Origin: an uncultured Prolixibacteraceae bacterium
GTDB taxonomy: Bacteria > Bacteroidota > Bacteroidia > Bacteroidales > Prolixibacteraceae
Length of the DNA stretch: 64,000 bases
Direction of reading: 5' to 3'
Assembly: GCA_913063265.1 (NCBI GenBank)
Contig: CAJXZG010000013.1
Location: 22,354 to 86,353 of the forward strand
Below the pieces are notes generated by a model. That model did not search any database. It was not told the origin of the DNA and saw only the letters and a list, made by a program, of their open reading frames with translations. Below, piece by piece: positions 27,281 through 36,478 of this stretch. The first letter of the stretch is position 1, and every line of letters begins with the position of its first letter. Position numbers and translations under genes: made by a program.

Positions 27281-27448
27281 TTATAGGCCAAGTAACATTT
27301 TTATGCCTATTAACAAACCAAAAATTATTGATGTTCCGGTCAATGCACCGGCAATCATCGGAATAACTAAATTCAATGGTAATTTTTGTTTCTCATCATC
27401 AGATTTCATAGTAATAGTGATCTGATTTTGATTCTTCTTTGTTTCCAT
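27281..27448 (-). CDS. Small single-pass membrane protein, 55 residues
   Basis: The reading frame from ATG at 27448 to TAA at 27281 encodes 55 residues: a charged, Lys/Asn/Gln-rich start of about 22 residues and then one hydrophobic helix (LNLVIPMIAGALTGTSIIFG to LLIGIKMLLGL) with small-residue packing (AGALTG). It lies just upstream of the bidirectional terminator, which supports it as a real transcription unit. I do not recognise a family. A membrane helix with Gly/Ala spacing could pair with a partner; no neighbour suggests which one. Confidence 0.5.
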   Translation of the reverse strand: METKKNQNQITITMKSDDEKQKLPLNLVIPMIAGALTGTSIIFGLLIGIKMLLGL

Positions 27449-27854
27449 GTTAATTGTTTTAATTAATAAAAGACTTAAAAGTCTGCTACAAAAGTACGGC
27501 TATTTCAACTTTCTGCAAGCAAAAACGATTTTTTGTTAAATTACTGTTAACCTGCCAGATACAAGATTTGTTCAAAAATACCATATGGCAGATACAAATT
27601 TTAATTTGTCGAAATCTCTGGAAATACCACAAAAAATAAAGGAAACCAAAGCTTTAAAAAAGCAGCTTTCCTCACGTAAAAACTCTTATTATCTTTCTCA
27701 AATATGACCGATAGAATACTCAATATTTCTCATGTCTTTGATAAGAAAAGGTCAAAGACAAGGCTTTCGCAGTTTTGAAATAAAGGAATTTACTTTTGTA
27801 ATTGACTGTTTTCAAAACAAGAGTAACGCAGTATTTGGCGTTTTATTTCGAAGA
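27449..27854. other. Intergenic region, 406 bases
   Basis: It holds the promoter side of the small membrane protein gene and the 3' flank of pheS. An inverted repeat, GTCTTTGA at 27734-27741 and TCAAAGAC at 27752-27759, has a 10-base loop and might be a weak terminator or processing hairpin for pheS. A 40-codon frame at 27585-27707 has no supporting signal. Confidence 0.4.
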
Positions 27855-28874
27855 CTAAATAGCCGATTCGAATTGTTTTAGGAACCGAACATCATTTTCA
27901 AAGAAATGACGGATATCTTTAATTCCGTAACGTAACATTGTTATTCTTTCGATACCCATTCCAAAAGCAAATCCTGTATACTTTTTACTATCAATATGAC
28001 ATGATTCGAGTACATTCGGATCGACCATACCACAACCCAGAATTTCGAGCCAGCCTGTATATTTACAAACATTACAACCCTTACCCCCGCAAATGGTACA
28101 ACTTACATCCATCTCGGCACTTGGTTCTGTAAACGGGAAATAGGATGGTCTCAACCTGATTTCAGTTCCTTCTCCAAACAACTCTTTTGCAAATTGTAAT
28201 AAGGTTTGCTTTAAATCAGCAAAAGATACATTTTCATCCACATACAATCCTTCAATCTGATGAAAGATACAATGCGAACGGGCAGAGATTGCTTCGTTAC
28301 GAAAAACCCTTCCCGGGAAAATTGCACGAATTGGTGGTTGTGCATGCTCCATCACCCTGATCTGAACACTTGAAGTATGTGTACGCAACAATACATCCGG
28401 ATTTTTTTCAATAAAAAAAGTATCCTGCATATCACGTGCCGGGTGCTCCGGTGGAAAATTCAAAGCTGAAAAAACATGCCAGTCATCTTCTATTTCCGGT
28501 CCTTCCGCAACGGTAAAACCCAACCTGGCAAAAATTCCAATAATCTCATTTTTTACCAAGGACAAAGGATGACGGGTTCCCAGTTTCATAGGTTCACCGG
28601 GCATAGAAAGATCCAATCCGGTATCCGCATTGCCGTTTGATTCAAGCCCTTCTTTTAAAGTATTGATTTTATCAAGTGCGAAATTTTTCAGGATGTTAAT
28701 CGCTTGTCCCACTTCTTTCTTTTGTTCCGGCGGAACTGATTTAAAATCGTTAAACAACCTGCCGATTTCACCCTTTTTGCTAATATATTTTATACGTAAT
28801 TCCTCTACCTCCTCTTTCGATGAAGCAACCACTTTTTCTATCTCCTCTTGTAAAGCTTTGATTTTGTCTAACAT
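27855..28874 (-). CDS. pheS: Phenylalanine--tRNA ligase alpha subunit
   Basis: The 339-residue protein has the N-terminal coiled-coil tRNA-binding arm (residues 1-85), then the class II aminoacyl-tRNA synthetase core: motif 2 region FPGRVFRNEAISARSHCIFHQIEGL, the FTEPSAEMDVSC segment, and motif 3 FGMGIERITMLRYGI. It charges tRNA-Phe with phenylalanine as the alpha2beta2 complex with PheT. PheT is not in the window; in many bacteria pheS and pheT are adjacent, but in Bacteroidota they are often separate. Nothing is unusual in the sequence. Confidence 0.97.
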   Translation of the reverse strand: MLDKIKALQEEIEKVVASSKEEVEELRIKYISKKGEIGRLFNDFKSVPPEQKKEVGQAINILKNFALDKINTLKEGLESNGNADTGLDLSMPGEPMKLGTRHPLSLVKNEIIGIFARLGFTVAEGPEIEDDWHVFSALNFPPEHPARDMQDTFFIEKNPDVLLRTHTSSVQIRVMEHAQPPIRAIFPGRVFRNEAISARSHCIFHQIEGLYVDENVSFADLKQTLLQFAKELFGEGTEIRLRPSYFPFTEPSAEMDVSCTICGGKGCNVCKYTGWLEILGCGMVDPNVLESCHIDSKKYTGFAFGMGIERITMLRYGIKDIRHFFENDVRFLKQFESAI

Positions 28875-29032
28875 GCTCTTCTGTTTAAACTGAGGGGCAA
28901 ATATAATGAATCAATTAATAAAATTGGTAATATCGTGAATTCGGGATGCTAACTAAAAGATGGATGTTAAGATTTGAGAAGAAACGGATTAAACAAATTG
29001 AGGAATGGCCTTACGTCTGAAGCAATGATCTA

Positions 29033-29090
29033 AGAGCAAAGCGCATAGCGTAAGAATTTCTTTATGATCGATACCCCATGCTCTTTGCTC
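29033..29090. repeat. Imperfect inverted repeat between pheS and a glycosidase gene
   Basis: AGAGCAAAGCGCAT at 29033-29046 is mirrored by ATGCTCTTTGCTC at 29078-29090 with a 31-base interior. The region also contains purine/pyrimidine-rich repeats (CTCTTTGCTCCGTGCCCTCTGCTCC). It looks like a dispersed intergenic element rather than a terminator. Confidence 0.45.
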
Positions 29091-29106
29091 CGTGCCCTCT
29101 GCTCCT

Positions 29107-31278
29107 TTATCCCTCTTTTGCAATTTTTATATCATCCGCTACCCATTTGGTGATTTTTATCCAATCCACATATCCAACCCTGTTGGTCCAAAGCGGATTT
29201 TTGTTTTGTTTCAAAGCAGCATCAGAATAATTCTTCCAGGCTGCCAAAGCTTTTTCCAGTTCATCGATTGCTTTTTTCTGATATTCTGAATTTTTGGTTT
29301 CCTTGTACAATGCCAATTGTGTTGAACCGGCAATTTTAAACGCATAATATTTTCCAAGCAAGGCCATTGTTCGAATATCCTGTAAAGTGATTTCTAATTC
29401 TGAATCGGATACAGGTTCCAAAGCTTCCAGAATTGCCAAAGATTTATCAGCATGTTGGTGTAATTGGTTGGATACATCAATTGGTGTTTTTAGTTGTGTT
29501 GCTTCACCGGCTTTTACCATCTTTACAAAATCAGGAATCGATTGATTTCCTGATCTTGGGTGTGGTGGTAAACTGATAAATCGATTTACATCATGAAATC
29601 CCGTTTCATTTCTTGCATAACCCGGACGACTTTTGCAGCCCTCGATATACCACTGAAAATCAAGGGGCCCCCAGTGGAATCCTGTTGTAGTCGGATAAAT
29701 CATGGAAGCTTCCTGCCATGCTTCAAAAAGCTTTTCCGAATCAACTTCAGAATATTTGGCCTGAAGAATTTGTTTAAACCTTTCATTCGTTATTCCTGGA
29801 TTATACCCCAGTCTTCCCCACATCATCCAGTGATACCAGTGTTTGGTAATTTCAATCTGACGAGGCGAATGAGCATATTCATCTTTCATGGTAAACTCGC
29901 GCCCCCAAACCCATTGGTCCGATCCGTAATAAAAACCTCGTGAAACATCGTAAGGAACATTTTGAATAAACTCGCGGACAAAATCGGGAGCTCCCCAACG
30001 GAAATAATAATTGTCATCATTTCGCATGGTCCAGATGGTTTTCATTCCCACAATATCCTTTACAAAACCCTCGTGATAAGGCTGAGATGTAGCACTCATT
30101 ACATGCGCTTTTGCATATTTAAAACTGAAAATAAATTCAATATTTTCATGGTCGATTAAAGGCTTGAACTTTTTAGCAATATCTTTTGCCCCTGCCATAT
30201 GCTGACGATGAATAAAAGTAAACTTACGATCAGGCATTTCTTTTGCAGCATCCAAAACGCCCTGGGCATAAGTATTAAAAGCCCAATCCTCTTTTTCCTC
30301 AAAAGAATAATCGTACATATTTTCACCTGTTGTTAATCCAATTCCTGCTAAATCGGGATAAGTGACAAACATTTGTTTTACACTCTTTCTAAAATAATCG
30401 GTGGTTACAGGATTTTCTGCCTCATCTGTAATACCATATTTGTCTTTTGCGCCATGCACAAAAATATTCCAGGTAACAAAATAAAAATCTACGTTTCTGC
30501 TTTTCCCGTAAGCCATTACTTTTTGCCAGAACTCAATTTTTTCATCCATTGAAAGCTCTTTTATGATTTCCGGATTTTCAAGAATTTCAGGTTCGCAAAA
30601 ACCCCAGCCGCTTGTGCTGTAATTTTCTTCCCAATCGTGAGTTGAACGCTGAACATCATCTAACGCAACATCTTCGTATCCGGGTACTTTTACCAGCGAC
30701 GGAAAAGGATGCAAACTCCACAGGGAAATATAATTGTAACGATAACGCGCCAGATTATCGATGTATTCTTTCCAGAAATCAAAGTTCCACATTTCGGGAA
30801 TGTTGTTTTGAGCAGCATCGGATGGAGCGGTATAACTTGGTGTTCTTAAATCCAGTGGCACATTAAACTTTGTACCGCGCAATTCCATATATGGATTTTG
30901 CTGAACTTCGTTAACCCCTTCAATTCCATATAATTTGATTTGTTCTGCCAGTTCCAGTCCGCCATACATTGCGCCTGCAGCATCAAAGCCTTCCACAACT
31001 ATTTTATCCGAAACTTTGAGACGAAAACCTTCAGATTTTAACGCATCATTGTTTTGAATTTTGAAAATAATATCTGCTTCTTCACTATCTACAATTTTTG
31101 CAGCCACTCCTTTATCTTCCAGAACCGAAGAAATTTCATTTACTGCAAACTGGATTTTAGCATCTTCCTGAAAATAAATTTTTACAGTTGGTTTATTGAT
31201 GGAACATGCTGTTATTAATAATATTGAAATAAATACAAGAATACTTTTTTGTAAACGACTATAGAAATTGCGCTTCAT
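29107..31278 (-). CDS. Large lipoprotein glycosidase with GH67/GH20-type N-terminal domain
   Basis: The 723-residue protein has a lipoprotein signal (LLITACSINKP). Residues about 28-110 look like the small alpha/beta domain that precedes the barrel of GH67 alpha-glucuronidases and GH20 hexosaminidases (EISSVLEDKGVAAKI, GFDAAGAMYGGLELAEQI). A barrel follows: LRGTKFNVPLDLRTPSY, ARYRYNYISLWSLHPFPS, YGKSRNVDFYFVTWNIFVHG, LAGIGLTTGENMYDYSF with a candidate catalytic Glu, then FTFIHRQHMAG and YYGSDQWVWGREF. A helical region closes the protein. The CAZy family is not clear to me. The gene is alone on this strand, with the tRNA-Arg region upstream. Substrate unknown. Confidence 0.7.
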   Translation of the reverse strand: MKRNFYSRLQKSILVFISILLITACSINKPTVKIYFQEDAKIQFAVNEISSVLEDKGVAAKIVDSEEADIIFKIQNNDALKSEGFRLKVSDKIVVEGFDAAGAMYGGLELAEQIKLYGIEGVNEVQQNPYMELRGTKFNVPLDLRTPSYTAPSDAAQNNIPEMWNFDFWKEYIDNLARYRYNYISLWSLHPFPSLVKVPGYEDVALDDVQRSTHDWEENYSTSGWGFCEPEILENPEIIKELSMDEKIEFWQKVMAYGKSRNVDFYFVTWNIFVHGAKDKYGITDEAENPVTTDYFRKSVKQMFVTYPDLAGIGLTTGENMYDYSFEEKEDWAFNTYAQGVLDAAKEMPDRKFTFIHRQHMAGAKDIAKKFKPLIDHENIEFIFSFKYAKAHVMSATSQPYHEGFVKDIVGMKTIWTMRNDDNYYFRWGAPDFVREFIQNVPYDVSRGFYYGSDQWVWGREFTMKDEYAHSPRQIEITKHWYHWMMWGRLGYNPGITNERFKQILQAKYSEVDSEKLFEAWQEASMIYPTTTGFHWGPLDFQWYIEGCKSRPGYARNETGFHDVNRFISLPPHPRSGNQSIPDFVKMVKAGEATQLKTPIDVSNQLHQHADKSLAILEALEPVSDSELEITLQDIRTMALLGKYYAFKIAGSTQLALYKETKNSEYQKKAIDELEKALAAWKNYSDAALKQNKNPLWTNRVGYVDWIKITKWVADDIKIAKEG

Positions 31279-31408
31279 AATTGTTGGTTTAATAAGTATA
31301 GTTAATCTCTTTATTCAGAGTCTTTCTCAAAGGTGGGAATTTTCTGAAGATTTTCCCAACTCAATAAAAATTACTACTACAGTCTGGATAAAATAGAACA
31401 GATTCCTC

Positions 31409-31424
31409 TCCGCCAGCTGGCGGA
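31409..31424. repeat. Perfect 16-base palindrome of a dispersed intergenic element
   Basis: TCCGCCAGCTGGCGGA is its own reverse complement. It is followed by TTCGGAATGAAATGAAGCG. This GC-rich island stands out from the AT-rich surroundings and resembles short palindromic intergenic units that occur many times in Bacteroidota genomes. No T run follows, so it is not an ordinary terminator. Confidence 0.5.
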
Positions 31425-31627
31425 TTCGGAATGAAATGAAGCGAAAGAATCTTTTCAAAATAGATTTTTTCTAGGACAGTAAAGAAAAAATACCTTGAAA
31501 AGAGATACCGATGAGCAAATAATATAATTCGTTTTCCAAATTTTATGTCCACAATATTTGCTATCGGCATTAACCATTGCAAATTTATTCATCTCGCCAC
31601 GGCTTATGAATAAATGCAATTGGTTAA

Positions 31628-31659
31628 TTTGTGCAGATTCAGGTTTTTATCTATTTTTG
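31628..31659 (+). promoter_or_regulatory. Bacteroidota-type promoter of the tRNA-Arg gene
   Basis: TTTG at 31628-31631 and TATTTTTG at 31652-31659 are separated by exactly 20 bases. This fits the -33 TTTG and -7 TAnnTTTG consensus of the Bacteroidota primary sigma factor. Transcription would start near 31665, about a dozen bases before the tRNA. Confidence 0.75.
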
Positions 31660-31677
31660 CAGTCCCTGAAAAAGGAG

Positions 31678-31749
31678 GGCCCCATAGTTCAACGGATAGA
31701 ATAGCGGTTTCCTAAACCGTAGATACAGGTTCGATTCCTGTTGGGGCTA
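31678..31749 (+). tRNA. tRNA-Arg (anticodon CCU)
   Basis: The sequence folds into a cloverleaf: acceptor GGCCCCA with TGGGGCT (one G-T pair at the end), D arm with loop AACGGATA, anticodon stem GCGGT/ACCGT around loop TTCCTAA (anticodon CCT), and T arm ACAGG-TTCGATT-CCTGT. The anticodon reads AGG arginine codons. CCA is not encoded after the discriminator A. A consensus promoter lies just upstream and a hairpin just downstream. The ends may be off by one base. Confidence 0.93.
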
Positions 31750-31755
31750 CAACAA

Positions 31756-31796
31756 AAAAGGATTAAGCAAACCAAAAGCTTAATCCTTTTCTTTTT
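31756..31796. terminator. Bidirectional terminator between tRNA-Arg and the CotH gene
   Basis: AAAAGGATTAAGC pairs with GCTTAATCCTTTT around a nine-base loop and is followed by TTTTT on the plus strand and preceded by A-rich DNA, so it can stop transcription from both the tRNA gene and the minus-strand CotH-domain gene. Confidence 0.85.
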
Positions 31797-31812
31797 AAAA
31801 AAAATTACAATT

Positions 31813-34800
31813 CTACTTCTTAATAATCTTCAACGATTTTTGTATTTTATCTGAAGAAACCGAAATAATGTACATCTGGTTTGCTCTTAATGCTGAAATA
31901 TCAAGTATAATGGTTTCGTTTGCATTTATCATTCCCAGCTGACTCGATTTAACCAGAACACCCGTAACATCAAAAATATTTACAACTGTATTTGGCATCG
32001 AATTCACCAAATTAAACTGAAGGAAAACATTATCCCTTGCCGGATTAGGATAGGCAATGATATCATGCTCATTGATTTCAGCAATTGGTGAAGAAGTATT
32101 GATTTCGCCACAAGTAGCATCAAAGTTTTCTCCCGGTGAGCCCATAAAACAGCCTTTTGCCCAGTTGGTAGGATCATTAAGATTTGCTTCAGGATTTATT
32201 AATTCCAGTGTCCTTCCGCTATTATCTTCGCCAAGTGCCCATGGAAAAATATCGGAATAAGCAACAGAAACCACCAACTCACCGGAACTGTTATAAAGAT
32301 TAATTTCATCTGAAGGAGTTCCCAGTTTAAAATCAAATTCTCCGGTAATATTACTTACTTCAGGATAATTGGATTTAAAATTGTCCAGTTTATGGACGAC
32401 AACCAACCTTTCGCCGGCAGGAATTATGGTGCCGGGACTAAAATCAAATCTGTGTTCCGTATCATCATCAGTAAAATACCAACCTTCCAAATCCAGATTC
32501 TTATCTGTAGCGTTCCAGATTTCAAACCAATCGGTTGTATTAAAATCCGCTCCATCTTTGTAATTGATTTCCGAAATGGTTATTCCGTCAAATGAATTAT
32601 CATCGGCAATAAAATTAGCGGTAAAATAGTTTTTCAAATTTGATAAAGTAACTGTAAAATCAGCTGAATACACATCTGACAAATTATAATTATCATCCCA
32701 TTTATCAAAAGAAAATCCCGGATTTGCAATTGCTTCAATTTTAATCGGAACATCGCTAAAGTAAATTCCTTCCCAGGGATATTCCTCAGGAGTTATGGTA
32801 CTGATTTTTATTTTTCCGGCACCTTTGGGTTCTACATCTAATTCTATATTGATTTGATTATCGAGATTATAATGTTGTTGTAAATCTCCTCTTACGTAAG
32901 ATGAACGAATTTCCAGTTCAGACCTGAAAATATTGTGGTTTGAAGTGAATGTGTTTAATTGTGCCTGTATATTTGAATTTCCCCAACGTTCAAATTGTCC
33001 GTCCATTTCGGGAAATATCTCGTTGTACATTTCATTTTCCAACTCACCGATTACATCAAACGAATAGCTGGTATTCATCAAATCTGCAAGACGATTAATA
33101 AAATAATATTTGTACTCGTCGTTTTGCATCATTCTGTACCAGAATGAAGTATATAAATTTGAAGTTCCCCTGCTTTTCAAAAACTGAATATGATCGTAAG
33201 TCGCCGTGGACCACTGATTTGGTCTTAATGACCATTCCAAATCGATAATCGCAAACTGCCAGCGATAATCAGTAGATTTACACCGCCATGCTTTAATATT
33301 ATTACCGGGCCAATCCACATTGGCTATCCAGGTTTGTGCGATAATATAATCGGTGTAGTTTTTAATGTCCAAAATCTTTTCCACATCATTCAGATAATTT
33401 GTAGATTTTGGATTCATTTTCATAAAATTACTTTGGTCTCGAATAAAGGGATCGATAGAACCCCGGATAGCCTCCAGTTGTTGCCCTTTAAAATAACTTA
33501 CCCCGATTAAATCGAGCGAATCAACATCCATTTCATAGTTTTGTTCCAGGTAATCGCCGTTAATTTTTTCTCTTAACTCATAAACTCCAAAATACTCGCC
33601 ATTGATAAAGGCAACAATCGGCCGGTATGCCGAATAAAAGTTGTAGGTATTTCTTCCTAATGCAGTTACTTCAAGGGCATCCTTGTATTTTAAAACCAGG
33701 TACTGATTACTTCCGTTACGCACATAAAATGAAGAATAACTTTTTCGTTTTGGTCGATCGGGTTGCAAAGCATATTTTACATCACCATCTCCAAATTTCC
33801 CGTGCCCGGGTTCAATTCTGAAAGAAGTTTGTGGTTGCGATCTGCTGCCACCTGCTCCTCCATCAACCTGAATTCCTGCTTTCTGACTAAAGGCCAGCTG
33901 TTTTTCCTCATCAAAATATTCAACATAACAGGGCTTATTCCACGATTCTCTCCAATTCGAAAATATTCCCGATGTGCCATACAGATTTGAATTTTCCGTG
34001 GTAACCGATAAAACAGGGATTGAAAAATCTTCGTTGATAAAATATGTGGCCGTTTGAGTTTCTCCGGGCATTTTACCGGGAGTGCCAAAACACCGTGCAT
34101 TTATTGTTTGTGTGGTCGAAACTCTTATTGAAGATCCGTTATACAGTGCAGAGGTGGATGTTGGTACCGATCCATCGGTAGTATATCTGATTACAGCTGA
34201 TTCGGAAGTTTTACTTAAAGTAATATTTTGTGTGCCTGAGTAAAATCCTGCCTCAATATCAAAGATTGGTTTCTCTTCGTAACCCTTTGTATATGGAGTG
34301 GACAGATTATTACTAGTTCCCGGAGTGGCTTTTTCAAACAAAGCAACATTTTGTGAACCATCAGTTTCTCTTCCCAAAGAATTATCCAACAGTAAGGCAG
34401 CAATACTCAAAGAATCCACCAATTCCCTTTGCGGATTAAAAAGATAAATTGTTTCTCCCTCAGAAGATATTTTAAAATTTGTGTGCAACTTGCTCTGAGA
34501 CATGTCTGAAATCCAAACAGGTGAGGTATTGTAATAACTTTTGTCGCTGTCTATTTTAAAGGATAAAAAAGGGATAAGTGTCATGTCTGATGAAGTTGCA
34601 TTATAGTTATGAACTTCAATAGCAAATACATTTTCACCTTCAACAAGGATAGATTTTACATGCTCCAGATCAATTTCAAATTTTTCAGGTAATCCGCCAC
34701 TTTCAATGGCAGGATGATTCAATGCACTTGCGAAGCTGTTCCAGGTTGGAATGCCATTAATGTTATTTCGACAAATCTCTGTTCCATTCAGGTAGGCAAC

Positions 34801-35370
34801 AAATCCGTCATCATGGTCAATATGACAAACAATATCTGCAATGGATTGTAAATCTGCAACTGAAAACTGTTTTCTTATATAAATTACTCTTGTGCCATTT
34901 GGAACAACAGTTTCGTCATCGTTATCGCCATATCCAAAACCGGCTTTTCCTGTACTCCATCCCTGCAAATCAAAACCCAACTTTCTCCAGTCCGAAGAAA
35001 TGGCCTGGGTTGGAATGAGGTAATTAAATTCGTCTGTTGGCAATACAGGACTTTCCCATTTTAGACCAACATCATAAATCCGGCGATCCTTTCCTGATGC
35101 ATAAATCAACTGAAACGCCCCGGCACCCATATCAAAAGCAGGAAGGGTCCATTTATCAGTTTTTGAAGGATTATCCGTTAATGTCCATCCCTCAAGATTA
35201 ACATCGGAATTTGATTTATTATATAATTCAATCCAATCCTCAAAATCCCCGTCCTCATCCCTGACCTGAGAGAAATTTTTATTGGAAAGTTCGTTGATTA
35301 CAACCTGTGAATTAAGATGTAAAAAACTACTTATAAGAAATATAATCAGTAATGTTCTTTTTGCGTCCAT
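31813..35370 (-). CDS. T9SS-secreted lamin-tail / CotH kinase-like surface protein
   Basis: The 1185-residue protein has a signal peptide (residues 1-21) and these parts in order: a lamin-tail domain (VVINELSNKN..DWIELYNKS, about 22-100); a galactose-binding-like insert (about 115-270); a second lamin-tail-like stretch; a chitobiase/hexosaminidase C-terminal type domain (IRYTTDGSVPTS, about 370-440); a CotH kinase-like domain (about 450-830, with FINGEYFGVYELREKINGDYL and AIIDLEWSLRPNQW); a beta-repeat (about 835-925); another lamin-tail domain (ISEINYKDGADF, about 930-1075); and a type IX secretion C-terminal sorting domain (IAYPNPARDNVF, last 80). CotH proteins phosphorylate proteins in spore-formers; the role in Bacteroidota is unclear. 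Likely anchored on the cell surface. Confidence 0.88.
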   Translation of the reverse strand: MDAKRTLLIIFLISSFLHLNSQVVINELSNKNFSQVRDEDGDFEDWIELYNKSNSDVNLEGWTLTDNPSKTDKWTLPAFDMGAGAFQLIYASGKDRRIYDVGLKWESPVLPTDEFNYLIPTQAISSDWRKLGFDLQGWSTGKAGFGYGDNDDETVVPNGTRVIYIRKQFSVADLQSIADIVCHIDHDDGFVAYLNGTEICRNNINGIPTWNSFASALNHPAIESGGLPEKFEIDLEHVKSILVEGENVFAIEVHNYNATSSDMTLIPFLSFKIDSDKSYYNTSPVWISDMSQSKLHTNFKISSEGETIYLFNPQRELVDSLSIAALLLDNSLGRETDGSQNVALFEKATPGTSNNLSTPYTKGYEEKPIFDIEAGFYSGTQNITLSKTSESAVIRYTTDGSVPTSTSALYNGSSIRVSTTQTINARCFGTPGKMPGETQTATYFINEDFSIPVLSVTTENSNLYGTSGIFSNWRESWNKPCYVEYFDEEKQLAFSQKAGIQVDGGAGGSRSQPQTSFRIEPGHGKFGDGDVKYALQPDRPKRKSYSSFYVRNGSNQYLVLKYKDALEVTALGRNTYNFYSAYRPIVAFINGEYFGVYELREKINGDYLEQNYEMDVDSLDLIGVSYFKGQQLEAIRGSIDPFIRDQSNFMKMNPKSTNYLNDVEKILDIKNYTDYIIAQTWIANVDWPGNNIKAWRCKSTDYRWQFAIIDLEWSLRPNQWSTATYDHIQFLKSRGTSNLYTSFWYRMMQNDEYKYYFINRLADLMNTSYSFDVIGELENEMYNEIFPEMDGQFERWGNSNIQAQLNTFTSNHNIFRSELEIRSSYVRGDLQQHYNLDNQINIELDVEPKGAGKIKISTITPEEYPWEGIYFSDVPIKIEAIANPGFSFDKWDDNYNLSDVYSADFTVTLSNLKNYFTANFIADDNSFDGITISEINYKDGADFNTTDWFEIWNATDKNLDLEGWYFTDDDTEHRFDFSPGTIIPAGERLVVVHKLDNFKSNYPEVSNITGEFDFKLGTPSDEINLYNSSGELVVSVAYSDIFPWALGEDNSGRTLELINPEANLNDPTNWAKGCFMGSPGENFDATCGEINTSSPIAEINEHDIIAYPNPARDNVFLQFNLVNSMPNTVVNIFDVTGVLVKSSQLGMINANETIILDISALRANQMYIISVSSDKIQKSLKIIKK

Positions 35371-35466
35371 TCAATAATTCTGCTTGTTTAAATTGTCAAA
35401 TATAATAGTTTAAAACCGTATAAATAATTATGACAGAAAAGATTGATTCTAATTAAAATTATACAA

Positions 35467-36153
35467 TCAGTTATCGAACTTTTTATCAATTTCATTGACA
35501 ATTTCGTCAATTTTCTCTCTGCTTAATTCAGGATTTAAAACAGAAAGTATAAGAAATGCTTCTCCGTGCAATCCTGTTGAAATCAACCAGTGTGGACTCC
35601 GAGGAATAACAAAGGTAAGAATCGTAAATATTGTGGCCGGAATAGCCTGGGGAATAAAAATCCAGTACCAGATATTTAATTCATAATTGTTGACTAACAA
35701 ACTTAAACCAAATCCGGTCAAAAGTCCTGTTAATGCAAACAGGGGGAAGAGTGAAATTAATTTGATTTTATGCGCAGCTGGAGAAATTTCAGAAATATAA
35801 AGAGGTGACAGTACAGATAAGCTTCCAATTGCCAAACCATTAAATATTTGAAAGGAGACAAAAAGAACAGCATTTTCAGAGAGTCCGCAACCAATTATTG
35901 ATATTATATAAAGGAAACCGTTTATTTTTAGCATGAACCGCCTTCCGTATTTATCAGCGAATTTCCCAATTGTAAATGTACCAATCAGAAAACCCGGTAT
36001 CCCTGCCAAAACTGCTAACCACACAATTTTCCCTAAAACATCAAAGTATTCAGAAACCATAGGCTTTGCAACATACAATCCGGCAATATTGAATCCAATA
36101 AGGATGCCTCCAAAAGCAACAATAAATGTATAAAGTTTTAACTTTTCTGACAT
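35467..36153 (-). pseudogene. Half-length sugar-porter MFS transporter (C-terminal half missing)
   Basis: The 228-residue product contains only the N-terminal six-helix half of a sugar-porter family MFS protein. Motif A is present (GKFADKYGRRFML, about residues 62-74), as is the PRSPHWL sequence that normally closes helix 6 before the central loop. The family is usually 440-500 residues. The frame ends with a TGA and the 96 bases to the CotH-domain gene show no remnant of helices 7-12. A 12-helix fold is needed for ordinary transport, so this is likely a deletion remnant, though half-size MFS proteins that dimerise have been proposed. Truncation is seen; loss of function is inferred. Confidence 0.7.
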
Positions 36154-36478
36154 TTTGTTTTGGTTTCAAATTGTATAAATAAGGTTTTAAAATTTCGAAA
36201 GATACAATTTTGTCGTATTCTCCCAAATCCAATTATTATGTTCAAATGTATTATAAAACACGTAATCTGAAGTTTTAACAGGGATTAAATTTATATACGA
36301 GTAATTTTTTCGTAAATTTAAGCAGGTCTCAGATTTCAAATGCCGCATATAAATTTAAACACAGAAGGAAATTAACATAAGTAAAACTGAATTATTAGGT
36401 TATAAACATAACTTTTCCCCTGAATTAAATTACAATGCAAATATTATCTGTTACGAACAACTAAATAATTTTTGAAGT
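36154..36478. other. Intergenic region, 325 bases, divergent
   Basis: This AT-rich stretch lies between the divergent MFS fragment and the AsmA-like gene, so promoters for both should be here. I could not identify a confident -33/-7 pair, RNA structure or open frame. Confidence 0.35.

Noticed and set aside
27585..27707. 40-codon plus-strand frame in the gap before pheS
   Set aside because: It is Lys/Ser-rich with no start signal, no conserved feature and no neighbour support.
31361..31582. Minus-strand open frame of 73 codons
   Set aside because: It runs through the palindromic repeat at 31409-31424 and its product has no family look; it ends in the upstream region of the glycosidase gene. 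Most likely a chance frame.
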